64,000 nucleotides of DNA from Enchytraeus crypticus (GCA_905160935.1 CAJHZI010000492.1:77001-141000), one strand, 5' to 3'. Shown: positions 21,112 through 34,004, numbered from the stretch's first letter. The notes: a model not told the origin generated them from the sequence alone. Numbers and translations are program-made.

Positions 21112-24100
21112 ATGGAGATCAACGACGAATATAACGGGACTGATGGACTTGGTAAGTGTATTGAAATATTATCTAGAAATTAATATAATTAATATTTTAT
21201 TATTGTAAATTCACATAATTAAAATTTTAATACGAATATAACGAGACTGTTAGTAATTTGAAATTCTACCTTTAAATTAATACAATTAATATTTTATTAT
21301 TGCAACTCGCACAATTAATTAAAAATTTAATTATATATTAATTTGTGTAGTATTAAGTTATTGATATTCTCCTTTTAAAAAATATGAAAGTAAATATTAA
21401 TACATGTTCAGAGTCAGATGACTCTGATGTAGGGAGTATGTTAAATGGAAGCATTTAAAGTTAAATTTCCAGTATATTTTCTCTACAGATGAGTCTATGG
21501 ACGAGGTACAAAATGAAGAAGTTGACGCTATAGATGATCATGTAAGTATATGAATTGTTTTCTTTATTGCGCTTTCGTTACATTTATGTTCTTTTTTTAA
21601 TCTATTTTACATGCCGTTTGTGATGTGCTCCCTTAAATTGTGTTAGTTTGCATTCTTTATTATCTACCATTTAACTTATGATAATTATCATAAGTTAAAT
21701 CTTGAAAGTAGGTTAATCTCCTAAGGTATCGTCAAGTTTTCCTTTTATTTGTCTCATTAAAAATATTCTACCATTATTAATTCCATGGAACATCAGTAAT
21801 TATGGATCATAAACAACATGATATTCTTCCTTGGGACCCAATATATTCATCATCATCATCATCTTCCCTTATATCCCAGTTTAACTAGGGTCGGGATACG
21901 AACAGACCTTCTCCAATCCTAAAGACTTTTGTAAACCCAATATATTAACATTAGATTTTAACTGTGTATTTTTTTGTAGGAATATAGTAATGATGAATTA
22001 GCTGCTGCTGAAGCTGACGATGATGACGACGGTGGAAATGAAGGTGGTGATGTTGAATACAGGAATCTCTCAGAAAACAGTAACAGCGAACATGATGGCT
22101 CAACACACGAGGATGATGATGATGAGGAGTTGTTAAGCAGGCGTGCCGCCATCGCTGCTGAACTAGCCCGCATTAGTGAGGATGAGGATGAACAAGGTGC
22201 AACAAATGCAGAGGTGGAAGACGAACCTCAGAGTCCTGAAGCTTTTGATGGAAATGACAATCCTCAGAGCCCTGAGGAAGACGTAGCAAATGCTGAGGTA
22301 GATGCGCCTCAGAGTCCTGAAGCTTTTGGTGGAAGTGACAATCCTCAGAGCCCTGAGGAAGATGTAGCAAATGCTGAGGTAGATGCACCTCAGAGTCCTG
22401 AAGATTTTGATGGAAGTGACAATCCTCAGAGCCCTGAGGAAGACGACGCAAATGCTGAGGTAGATGCACCTCAGAGTCCTGAAGCTTTTGATGGAAGTGA
22501 CAATCCTGGAAGCCCTGATCAAGATGTATTAAATACTTCTAATGATTTGGATAAAATAGAAGCAGAGAAACATTCAGAGGAAATTAATGAAAACGACTCG
22601 CTGCATGTTGAATTACTGGACAGTGAGTTTTCAGGGAGACCTGAAGATGTTGAAGGAAACAGTGGATTACAAAGCATGTCAGAGGATTATAGAAGTGTAG
22701 TCCTTGGACCTACAAGTCCTCTAGATGCTGGCCCTAGTAGTCCTGCGCTAGAGGACCAGGAACAAAGTGCTGAAGATGTTAGTAGTCCAGCGCTAGATGA
22801 CCAGAAAGAAAATGGACTAACTAGTGAAGAGGTGGAGACACCAGGAAGTCCTTTGGAAGCTCACGATCAGGAACAAGATTATATGAGACCAGAGGATAAT
22901 CATGAAGCTTTGTCAGTGCGTAGTAGAAGTGCCAGTCCCATAGGCAGTGAAAAGGGAAGCCCGCTAGGTAGCAGGGCTGGTAGCCCTCTAGGTAGCAGGG
23001 CTGGCAGCCCGCTAGGTAGCAGGGCTGGTAGCCCTCTAGGTAGCAGGGCTGATAGCCCACTAGGTAGCAAGGCTGGCAGCCCGCTAGGTAGCAGGGCTGG
23101 CAGCCCACTAGGTAGCAGGGCTGGTAGCCCGCTAGGTAGCAGGGCTGGTAGCCCGCTAGGTAGCAGGGCTGGTAGCCCATTAGGTAGCAGGGCTGGTAGC
23201 CCGCTAGGTAGCAGGGCTGGTAGCCCGCTAGGTAGCAGGGCTGGTAGCCCGCTAGGTAGCAGGGCTGGTAGCCCGCTAGGTAGCAAGGCTGGTAGCCCAC
23301 TAGGTAGCAGGGCTGGCAGCCCACCAGGTAGTAGAGACGGTAGCCCAATTGGAAAGAGCGTAGTTGAACGGGATGGTGATGTTTCGGATGCTGACAGTGA
23401 CATCATTGGAAGAAAGCGTAAAAAGGCTGGTAAGCACCTTCTTCATTCTAATTTGTCATCTGTAAGAGGAAATTTACTGAAACAATTCTCTATGGATATT
23501 GTTTGAAAATATATCAGATTTGCACATTATTTTAAATACTAATTGAAACTCTAAATTTATGTGCCTTTGTTCAATAGGAAACTACTTGGATTCCACTTAA
23601 CAGTATTTATATATTAGATTAAGTGTCGATAAATATCTTTTATTTAAATATCTTTTATTTAAATATCTTTTGGAATAGCTGCTGGGTAAATTTCTTATGT
23701 CTACTTAATCAGTGTAATATTTTCACATTTCTTATAAAATGTACATTCCTAATGTTATATTTGTTTTTGTTGTTTTACAGTTAAAGATGATGATGATGAA
23801 GATGAAAGTGATAAAGGGTAAGTATTTTTTATAATAGTTATGGAAACATTCATAAAACGTTACAGATTTCAAGTGAACCAGTTATTAGTAGTAGATAACT
23901 TTTGATACAGTTTCTTTATTGCTTTTCTATACTTCTACCATACTTACAGGCCAAACACATGGGTCAGTTACAACAGTTCTTGGAATTGTTACCTCTCTCT
24001 CTCTCTCTCTCTCAGTAAAGGGTCAGATAACCAGTTCAGAGTATTCATATTTTGCAGCATTAAACCTTAAAGTCATATATGATGAAAGTTGTGACTTTTA

Positions 24101-27100
24101 AAATCATTTTTCAAACAAAAATTGAGGAGGAATCTTATTTTGTAGCCTAGTGAAGTTTTTAGTTTTATACTTGTTAAATTTTATTATTTTCATTTTGTTT
24201 GATTAAATAAAACTTTCTGAAACGAATGGAAAAGTTTCGTCCTGACCCTAGTTAGACTGGGATTCAAGGGAAGATGATGATGGTGATGACTTTGGTAAAG
24301 CGAAATGCAGCTGCAAAGCATTTTTAATTTGTTTTACAAGACTTATTTAAAGATTCTATGAATAAAAGTTTATAATTAAAGTAGCATATTATTATACCCA
24401 TTTTTAGATATTGGTTATTAACTTTATCCAGAGTATTCTACTATCATTGTAATTGCACTATTATTTAAACTGTAATTTTAATTTAATTTTGATATAACTT
24501 AATTTAATTTATGATTGATTAAATTTAAATCATAACTTAATTATAATTTTTGTAAAACTGAAGTGCAATTGTTCTTGTTTCAGATCTGCGGTGGGTGAGC
24601 TTATCGCTGATATCTTTGGCCCCAGTGACGAGGAAGAAGAGTTTGAGGTGATTTATTTTTATTAATCAATGCTTTCTCGAATACACAAGGAATCTCTGTG
24701 GTTGTGTCTTATTATAATAAGCCAGAACACCACCATGCTAATTGCGCGAAGTATAATGATAACAAAACTAATTTCCTCATGTTATTTTCAAAGTATATAA
24801 AAGTATTTGTTGTTAGTGGCCTGAGGATACGTACAATTATATTGAATACACGTAATAGAGGACCTTAGAGGTAATCGTGTCTCTGTGACAGTTATGAGAT
24901 GGTAGATCGATATGTACTCTGTTAGTAGAGATTTATCCTAAATGTTGATATATTTTGTCGTGTTTATAATTACAACATTTACTGTATAAAGACACATGCA
25001 TGCAATTGATCATCCATGATGATATCTGGGAATGAACCCAGAGTGTCAAGAACAGTCTCTTTTAATTTCAGGATGTTAACTGACGGTCTACAAACTGAGC
25101 TATTTAAACATTTATTATTCAAATATTCCATTAGATATTTAGTGTTAGTGGCGCCACTAATTAGTTTGAATGTGATGATTACATTTTGTAGGGGTTTGGT
25201 GTCGATGTAGAATCACAGAAGAAAAAAGATCAGAAATCCACAGGTTTGAGTTTCTAATTGCATTTGCATCTTGCGTTATATTATCATATTATATTTCTTC
25301 TTATAACAGTAATAATAATAATAATAAAGGTGTAACGTCCATTTCCTCATCCAGGGATGATGTCAAGCTAGGCTGGTTTAGTATAAGTTGTGTATATACA
25401 TAATGCAGTCCTTAACGTTGACATTGCTTCGATTGCTTATCATGATTAGGCAGTACATATCGGTCAGTTCACTTGGTTAATTTTGTAAAACAAACATGAA
25501 AACGTTCCTTTGGAAATGTGATAATTTCTTTGTAAACTATTTAAGTTAAAAGTTATTTAGACTGGAACCTTATCTGAGTTTTAAATACATGTGTAGGGGT
25601 GCTCCAACATATGTCAATGATTTTTGTTTGCACATTCAAATCACAAAATTCCTAATCAACTGATCTCGTAATTTAGGGGATCAACTGATAAAAATTCTTG
25701 TATATATCAAGGATGTAATGAGGGCGGATTTACAGGATCAGCCTATAAGAAATGTTTGTATGTATGACATGTATGTTTAGATGAAGGTAGAGATCCAATA
25801 AGAACGCCTGATGTAATATGTGTATGTTAGCATAAGAGCAAGATGATGTGATCAGCCAATAAGAATGCTTGTTATATATGTTTGCATGAGAGCATGGAGA
25901 TGGTATCGGCCAATAAAAATGCTTGTTAATATGTTTACGTGAGAGCAGAGTGATGGGATCAGCCAATACGAATACTTGTTATATATGTGTGTTTACATGA
26001 GATCATGAGTTCAGCCAATAAGAATGATTGTTAGACATGTATGTTTACATGAGATCAGGGTGATGGGTTCAGCCAATAGGAAATGCTTGTTTCTGTTTAT
26101 ATTTGCTATATATATATATATATATATAATTTATATATGTATGCTTAGATGAGGGATCAGCTGATAAGAATGCTTGTATATGTCTGTGTTTAGATGAGGG
26201 CTGGATCTCAGGATCAGCCAATAGGAATGCTTGTATATATATGTGTGTTTAGATGAGGGCAGGATCTCAGGATTAGCCAATAGGAATGCTTGTTATAAAT
26301 GTATGTATAGATGAGGGATCAGCTGATAAGAAATCTGGTGGTGAGTCATCAGATGAAGAATTCGACAGAGGTGGCAAGAGATTTGAGTTAGTCATTGTTC
26401 TTATACTATCACTTCAACAAATCAATAAATTGAAATTAATTAAAATTAGAATATTACTTTATCTTACCCGTTTTGTGTCCAGTTAACTGTAAAATAGACC
26501 AACCGTGGACTGCACGTGTCATAAAGGGCAACAAAGAACTGAGATCTAAACCAACTTCAGAAAAACCATTTGGTTATTGAACGCCTAGACTCCAGAAATT
26601 GCTAAAAATGTCTAAGTCCGACCCTAGTTCAACTGGGATTCAAGGAAAGATGATGATGACGATGATGATTGCTGTTTCTGTATAGATAGTATGCTCTGCT
26701 ATATTAATTATTTTATTGAACTGTATGTATATGTTTACCTCTGCGACATGCCAGTTTATCACTGGATCATCAGTGAATATATATTAATGGCGTGTTGTAG
26801 AGATGGAGTGTCTGACTTTGAGAAGATGATGATGAAGAAGAAGGAGGAGAATTCAAAGAGGAGGAGGAAGAGGAAAGACGTTGACATCATCAACGACAAC
26901 GATGACCTCATCGATGAACTTATCAAGAGAATGAAGGAGGCTGCAGAGGTAGTTCTTAATGTTGTATAATGTGTTGAGCTGTGTAGGAGTGCAGTAGACA
27001 TAGTTTTCATTAAACTTAGTTGAACCAGCTTATGATTGCTTAGTATAATTCTTGGGCTTATAGTGTAATAGTGCAAGTTAATTTGATTTATTCTCCACAC

Positions 27101-29332
27101 AAATTATTGGATGCTAACCGATCATGCTATAAGCCAGTTTTAAACTTGTATCTTTTAATTACATATGTTAATTAGGACTTCCAGTGTCTGAGATATTGAT
27201 TAGAAATATGTTACTAATCAATATCTCCATATAATAATAAGAATGAATTAGCAATAATTTGAATGTTGATCAATAATATAATTGATATATTGATCTAATA
27301 ATATAATTGACCATTGCAGGAGGATCGACAGCTGAATCAAGAGAAGAAACCTGCTGTGAAGAAACTGAAGATGCTGCCAGAGGCCATGCTTCAACTTAAA
27401 AAGTTTGTTTTGTAAATTGACTAATGTGAACTTATAATTCATTAGTTCATTTAATATTTTAAGTGTTGAATATTTTATTTTAATATTTTAAATATTTTAA
27501 CTGCATGTGTCATAAGAGGCAGCAAAGCAAAAACTGAAGGAGGCCATCGAAAAACCTTCTGAGAAGCCTTATTTTATCCAAAACTGTAGGCTATAAAGAA
27601 TGAGCAAGGCATATCCTTGTTTAAAGGGACTAATGTTGATCTATGGATTGTTCTCTACGAAGCAAGAAGGCTGACTCTGAGTATGAAGGTATACCTTGGA
27701 CGTGTCAAGTGGCAGAGCACTAAAGAGAAAGGTAGATAGAGAGCATTCTAAGTTCATGTAATCTGCTTAACAAAATTAATATCCAGCATATTTCTTATGC
27801 TATCACTTGTGTGAATATCCAGCATATTTCTTATGCTATCACTTGTGCTAGTGTACTAAACCTGTATCACATTCAGTGCATGTGTCTCTCTCTTTTCTTT
27901 CATTTAAAGTTCCATCAGATATGTGTATAATTGAAGCTATATTCTTATGTTCATAGCCGATTCAAAATCTGCTATTGGTGCAGTTTCTTGCAGTTCAAAA
28001 ATTGACAAATTGGTTTAAATGTTGTACATGCAGGTAATTGATGGTATATTGAGTTATGATGTCTCTATTAGACAACGTTAGAATAACAGAATAACTGCAT
28101 ACACTGTAGACATAAAAGATAAATAAAGTGGTTTTTCTGTATTAATAATTATTAATTTTAGTCGTGCAAAATTAGATTTTTTTGCCCTGCTACACATCAG
28201 TGTTTCACTGTTATACTGTTAGTATTTAATAATTATATTTTAGTATTAGTAGTTCTAATCGATATTATTAGTAGTTTACCATTTAGTCAGCTCAACTTCA
28301 ATTTACTTTATTCTGTAGTAAATATGAAAATTGTGCTTCTTTTATAAAATTTTCAGAGCTGACTTGCATATGGCATTCCTAGACGGAGGAATTCTCTCAT
28401 CAATAACGGTATTTATACTTCGATTCTTTAAAAACATCGAGTGCAGTGGACTGAAATATGTACTTATGAATTATTAATTTAAATTAGTACCTATGAATTA
28501 GTACTGTTTATGAATTACTAATTTGATCTTAACGATTAAGTTAACCCGTCTTCTGTCATCTTACCCTTCGATGCAGCACAAGAAAACCCAACCTTCTATT
28601 TTTTTCTCTGATTTTTAGGAGTGGTTGGCACCTCTTCCAGATAAATCTCTACCTCATCTACAGATCAGAGAGGCCATGCTCAAGCAACTCACACAGGTTT
28701 ATATTGGAGTCTCTCTACTCTTACTTTAAAAGATTATATATTTACATGTATGTATTCAACTAGAAAGGCTTGCTGTAGGCTGCAACCCTTAATGAATAAA
28801 TGATGTCGCAAACTTAATTGTGATAGTTACTGCACGTGCTATGAAGATTTCGTTTTTCGTTTCGCATTGCTGATATTTGCCTGTAGTCAGTAGTATATTT
28901 TGACAATGTTAATTGCATTAATAAGCACACTCACTGTACTGCAAGAAATTATTTTTGATGCACTAGTGATTCACCATATTGTGTCAGAGTACTCTATTTA
29001 TTAGTTCACTGTTGTAAAGTTTATTAGCACTTGGTGATTGACAAGAAAACTAATAGTTACTGATTATATCAAAGCGTATGTTAGTAAAACTCTCTAAAGA
29101 GATACTAGATTTTAGATTGCTACTTAAATTAATCTTTAAATAGTTATTTGTATTTTCAACTTTATTTCTGTAGTTTCCATCGATCAGTACAGAAGGTTTG
29201 AAGGTGAGCGGCATAGGCAAAGCTGTGATGTATCTGGCTAAACATCCCAAAGAAATCAGGAGCAATAAAGAAACTGCCATGAAACTAATTAGTGAGAGTT
29301 TTCTTTTGTTTCTTTTGAATTAAGTATTTCTG

Positions 29333-29405
<73 letters not shown>

Positions 29406-32400
29406 AAGATTAGATTTGAGACACTCTATTCGTATCCCAACCCTAGTTTAACTGGGATTCAAGGGAGGATGATGGTGATGATATATATAAAATTTAAAAG
29501 AATTCCAATTTCCTCTCGGTGAGTGAAATAGTGATATTTAATTACCTCTGTGTTTTTTTTGGGCCGCAGGAAATGTTTATATTTAATCATTGCTGTTTTT
29601 ATAGATGAGGTTAAGTAACGATATTTAATTACCTTGGTGTTATCCCGTGTCCAGTGTACATGTTGATATTAACTATTGTCATGTTTTTGTTAGACGAATG
29701 GTCTCGGCCAATATTTAATCTAACATCTAACTACAAGAACCTGTCGCGTGAGGAGAGAGAGCAGAGAGATTATGAGCAGCTGCCCAAGAAACGTCGTATC
29801 AGGTATGTCCTATACAGTCTATATAGTAATTAACTGTTGAGTTGACCGCTCACTGCCCTTTCGACTCACTATGTGCTGCTCTTTGAAGTGAGCTGCTCTC
29901 GCTCACAGCTCATTTCTCTCTAAGAGCTGCTCTCAGTAGCAGTTCTAGTTGAGTGTTATAATACAACAGGGCCGCATATGCTGTCGTTATGCTGCACTGT
30001 GTCGTTATGCGACACAGTGCAGCATATGCGGCCCTGTTAGAGCATGCTGTACTCTGTCGTATAACGACACAGTGCAGCATATGCAGCCAGTTATAATACA
30101 GCATGCTGCAATGTGTAGTTATATGGGCATATATTACAGTATAGATAGACATGCAGCATTCTGTGATAAAACTAACTGCAAATCACTAGTATCTAGGCCA
30201 CGTAGTAGGCCCATATAGGCCTACTACAGTAGCCACAAAAGCAGGCTGTCATGTAGCAGAAGTGTGTGAAATTGTTTTCTAAATGCAAATCTACCACCGT
30301 CAAACTGGCGATTTGTTTCTAACAGACAGTAGGTGTATGTATTGTACTGTATAAAACATATTTTGCAATAGTGCACTAATAGGCTTGTATTATTTACTCT
30401 TAGTAAATCTGTAATAATGTTACATGTAGCTACTTAGTAAGTAGGCCTGTAATTAAGGGAACTACATTTAAGTTAGTTTGAGTAAAAACACTTCTGTGCA
30501 TACACAGCCATTTCAGAGATGAAACATAGTTAGGACTGATGACCTTGGATAATACAATAGTGATATTAATGGTAGTAATTGATTTTTTAAATCAATTTTT
30601 TCTATTTCTTCTTCGTATGTATTTTGTATAATGTACATACATTCACAGTTGTCAGTTTATAACACTCGTATGCAGGGTTACCAGACGTCAAAAAAGTATA
30701 GCCAAACGCCTTAACACAGCTAGCCCACAAATAGCTCAATTATGCTTGTAACCGGCCCAATTGGCAACAGTGCTGACTCGAATAATAGACTGCTAGAGGT
30801 CCTAGACTACTAGATCTAACGAAGGCCTACACATAGGCCCAATGCAGTTACTGAAGCCTGTGCCGAAACAAGTTGAAACAGTGTGCAGATGAGCAGCTCA
30901 AAAGAGTCGGCTCACTGGGATGTGCGAGTTGTTTATATGCTGCTCTCTCAGATGAGTCGTTAAGCACATCACTAATTAACTGTACCGCACGGTTCATGTA
31001 AGCATTTTCCTGCTGCTGCATCTAAATCAATTTCACATACAGTAGATCCAGTGGTTTTATAATGCAGGTTATTTCGTTATGCTTATCTTCTATTTCAATG
31101 TTTTGTTTCAATATTCTAAATCATTCATAAGTGTTCTGTTGCATTTTCTGTAGTTCTTATTTATAAATAACTATAATGAGTAACTCTGTTTAGATAAAGC
31201 CTCTCCATTCGTGATTTTTCACTTGGAAGCTGTTGGTTTGGCATTGTACTTTCTGAAATAAAGCGAAATATTTTGTGCTACTGAATGTTGTGGAATGCTG
31301 ATTCCACAAGATCTATTGGCTTCTCATTGAAGAATAATGCTTGAATGTTTTCTGTCTTAAATATATCTCTCTCTTAGTGCACTACCTACTGGCTGGTCCA
31401 TGGTATATAACGCCTTCACGCTTCTCTGTCTTCCGCTTTCCTCTTCATGTTCACACATATGAGTGGGTCTTTAAATCATCTAACATACCTTATCTAGGTC
31501 TGCCTCTGACTCTTTTTCCTTCCAAATAGATAGTATTATTTATATTTATATATACACAATTTAATAATATGTATTTTATATACATATCTGTTTAATGAGC
31601 TCAACATATTTAAGATTGTGTATATATTTTAGGCATTTTGTTAAATAGCATCAATGTGCACTTATGAGTTTGTTGTGCTGCAATGATTTAGAAACTTAAT
31701 TTAGTCATATGAGAAAACTAATCAAGTGTAACAGTTAATTACAATTGTCTCTTTGACTTACGTTATATATGATTTTATAATATAACTGCAGCTTAGAAGG
31801 CGGATCATCCAATCAGGATATAGATAGAGCTTTGGCTGGAAATGAAAAGTAAGTTGTTTTAACTTCAGATCTTACTGCTAACTAATTTAAATGCTAAATA
31901 TTTATAATTTAACTGTTTAATAGTTTATAACGCTTATATGGACGAAAAAACTCAATATTCGATCGAGCATACAACTAATTGCACTTGTACCGCTACTGTG
32001 GCATGATGCATAAAGGAGCGTTTTTTTTCAATGTACTTATTTTTATTATGGAAGCGTTTAACTTTTATTTACTTAATGACGACAACATCTGAAAGATTCA
32101 GCCTAGCCTCGATCCTTTCACACTCTGTTCAAGTGCTGGTATCTTACCGACTGTGCTGTCGACATGGAAATTACTTTGAATTTGGTTAATTCTCTATTGG
32201 TCATCTCGACTTATATTATGGCACAAGCTAATTTCAGTTAGATCTTCATATAGAGACAGTGGATTTTTAGTTATCATTATAATTAAGTCAATCTGTTGAA
32301 TGACTTTGCAATCCGTTCTAGTGGCACGTTGGCAGAAATGCATCGCTGTTGAAGGTTACTATTACTAACAATAGGGGACATGTAGGTAGAAGTTAAATGT

Positions 32401-33866
32401 TGACGTCCATGACATCATCCTTGTATGAGAAAACAGACGTTAAACCTTTGTTATTATTATTATTATTATTTCACGTTTCTAGCAATTTTTATTTGATTGT
32501 GCCTTCTGATTATTTTATTAAGTCAGTCTTGTTAATTTTGTAGCGCCCCTCGTACATAATTGCCTAGCTTGACAATGCACATTTTTAATTTTTGTTTTTT
32601 AGAGTGCTAAGACCAGGTGACCCTGGCTACGTATATAGAGCTCGTGTTCCCATGCCTTCTACGAAGGACTACGTCATTCGACCTAAGTGGGCAGTTGAAG
32701 AAAAGGCTAAGGTTTATCCTGTCGATATTTGTATTTCAATCGTTGGTTTAAAACTACTGCTACAATTTTAAATTCTTTTAAAATATTTTTCACGCCAAAA
32801 ACTTTTAAGTGAATTTTTAAATAAGTTTAATATTGGCAGTCGATATTTGGTTAACAGCATTAGATTGAGAGGCTCTTAGTACTTTAAAAGCACTAAGAGT
32901 CTCTCTATGGGCGAGTGCATTCATGTAACTGATGAGTAAATAGAATTTACTTGATGACTAATATGAGGCTTTACTTTAAGGCTAACAAGGATTTACTTTA
33001 TGACTAGTGAAAATTTATTTTATAACTAGTGAGGATTTACTTTATGAGTAATGAAGATTTACTTGATGACTAATGAATATTTACCGTATGGACTAATGAT
33101 GATTTACCTTATGACTAATGAGGATTTACTTTATGACTAATGAGGATTTACTTTATGACTAATGATGATTTACTTTATGACTAATGATGATTTACTTTAT
33201 GACTAATGATGATTTACTTTATGACTAATGAGGATTTACTTTATGACTAATGATGATTTACCTTATGACTAATGAGGATTTACTTTATGACTAATGAGGA
33301 TTTACTTTATGACTAATGATGATTTACTTTATGACTAATGATGATTTACTTTATGACTAATGATGATTTACTTTATGACTAATGATGATTTACTTTATGA
33401 CTAATGATGATTTACTTTATGACTAATGATGATTTACTTTATGACTAATGATGATTTACTTTATGACTAATGAGGATTTACTTTATGACTAATGAGGATT
33501 TACTTTATGACTAATGAGGATTTACTTTATGACTAATTAGGATTTACTTTTTGACTAATGAGGTTCTATTTGATGACTAATGAAGATTTATTAAATGATT
33601 TCTTTATGCTTTCCTTATGACATTCTAGCTATGGAAAAAATCGAATGAAATTTGACCTGAATTGAATTTACAGTATACTTACGAATGATTCATTGTAGTT
33701 ACTTATTTCTATTGACAAATGAATATTTCTGTGATATTTGCAGAGTTCATCTAAGAAGACGCTGTCAAGATATGAAAAATGTTCACGCAGTTTTGCTGAT
33801 AAGAAGCGCAAGTCATCGTATCAAGCGTCGAAGATCAGTATAGAAGGGCGGAACATGACGCTATAA
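21112..33866 (+). CDS. IWS1: IWS1/Spn1 transcription elongation factor, copy B (16 coding exons)
   Basis: Full-length-looking IWS1, 882 aa by exon sum (human is about 819). Coding exons: 21112-21151, 21489-21541, 21980-23429, 23781-23817, 24584-24647, 25192-25243, 26311-26386, 26801-26948, 27320-27402, 28357-28408, 28619-28696, 29174-29291, 29694-29802, 31792-31848, 32603-32711, 33744-33866. Splice sites are GT-AG; exon 7 uses a GTTAGT donor. Exon 3 encodes the disordered acidic N-terminal region with four 27-aa PQSPE repeats and about 15 GSPLGSRA repeats. LIADIFG and FEGF (exons 5-6) match the motifs that bind TFIIS-N-like domains and LEDGF. Exons 8-13 encode the TFIIS N-terminal-like core. 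The last eleven paired exons except one (76 versus 94 nt) equal copy A in length, so the gene is a tandem duplicate 15-17 kb downstream on the same strand. Core residues are closer to human than those of A, so this is probably the copy keeping the ancestral role (inference). Confidence 0.93.
22226..22515 (+). repeat. 81-bp coding repeat in IWS1 copy B exon 3
   Basis: About three and a half near-identical 81-bp units encode [20 protein letters not shown] plus AFDGSDN-like residues, giving regular Ser-Pro sites in acidic sequence. Frame is kept throughout. Confidence 0.9.
22957..23352 (+). repeat. 24-bp coding repeat (GSPLGSRA)n in IWS1 copy B exon 3
   Basis: About 15 perfect or near-perfect GSPLGSRA octapeptides with degenerate units at both ends ([16 protein letters not shown]). 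Variation is mostly synonymous (GGT/GGC, CCG/CCA/CCT) or R to K, so the peptide is more constant than the DNA. Two long minus-strand ORFs here are shadows. Confidence 0.9.
25720..26330 (+). repeat. Tandem array carrying 3' splice sites in IWS1 copy B intron 6
   Basis: About ten units of 45-65 bp share GTTTAGATGAGGGATCAGCC and AATAAGAATGCTTGT. The real acceptor (after 26310) and the first 24 nt of exon 7 form the last unit. Intact AG-ATGA acceptors also follow 25780, 26148, 26193 and 26252. Reading on from those at 26148 or 26252 meets in-frame stops. A (TA)n tract at 26107-26129 interrupts the array. Copy A has roughly one upstream unit (about 9000-9056). Confidence 0.8.
26495..26668 (+). mobile_element. 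SINE-like repeat, family 3
   Basis: GACCAACCGTGGACTGCACG to a GATGATGATGACGATGATGAT tail, in intron 7 of IWS1 copy B only, so it was inserted after duplication or lost from A. Confidence 0.65.
29837..30972. mobile_element. Non-autonomous hAT-like insertion in IWS1 copy B intron 13
   Basis: The 10-mer TAATTAACTG occurs at 29827-29836 and again at 30973-30982, flanking 1,136 bp. The matching intron of copy A has one uninterrupted site (TAATTAACTATACCACATGG near 14389), so this is a filled site against a paralogous empty site. The ends are rich in GAGCTGCTC and GACTCA-type motifs in opposite orientation (GCTGCTCTTTGAAGTGAG on the left, CAGCTCAAAAGAGTCGGCTC on the right). An 8-bp duplication and such subterminal motifs are typical of hAT elements. 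No transposase ORF is present. The terminal inverted repeats are poor, so superfamily assignment is tentative. Confidence 0.7.
29965..30038. repeat. Hairpin with 29-bp arm
   Basis: Right arm 30010-30038 pairs fully with 29965-30004, except for an 11-nt bulge (TCGTTATGCTG) in the left arm; the loop is TTATG. A further partial copy follows to about 30110. It lies inside the hAT-like insertion. Confidence 0.75.
31370..31530 (-). mobile_element. LINE 3' fragment, same family as the 13.9-kb copy
   Basis: The reverse complement reads a damaged RGRPR...[13 protein letters not shown] region, then TATATACCATGGACC and AGTGCACTAAGAGAG, matching the 3' end of the element at 13892-14160. It is inserted antisense in intron 13 of IWS1 copy B and has no usable ORF. 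Confidence 0.65.
32985..33600. repeat. 21-bp minisatellite in IWS1 copy B intron 15
   Basis: GATTTACTTTATGACTAATGA, roughly 29 units, very uniform in the centre and diverged at the left edge, ending about 145 bp before the last exon. No equivalent is seen in copy A. Confidence 0.92.
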
Positions 33867-34004
33867 CCTGTGACTTTATACTGTTTGTGTGTCTTATTAT
33901 TATGTTTTTTGCGTATTTTGTGAAAAATTCTTTAAAATTCCGTGATCAGTTTGGTGGTGAAGTAAAAATATGAATGTCTATAATAGATCATCAGTATATG
34001 CATT

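Noticed and set aside
22821..23406. Minus-strand ORFs of 175 and 168 aa (repeats of YLAGYQPC and LPALLPSG)
   Set aside because: They are antisense shadows of the GSPLGSRA coding repeat of IWS1 copy B exon 3.
25016..25210. 64-aa ORF ending at IWS1-B exon 6
   Set aside because: It runs through intron sequence into the acceptor; the real exon starts at 25192 after TTTGTAG.
29910..30218. ORFs of 80 and 89 aa on both strands
   Set aside because: They lie in the hairpin region of the hAT-like insertion, inside an IWS1-B intron.
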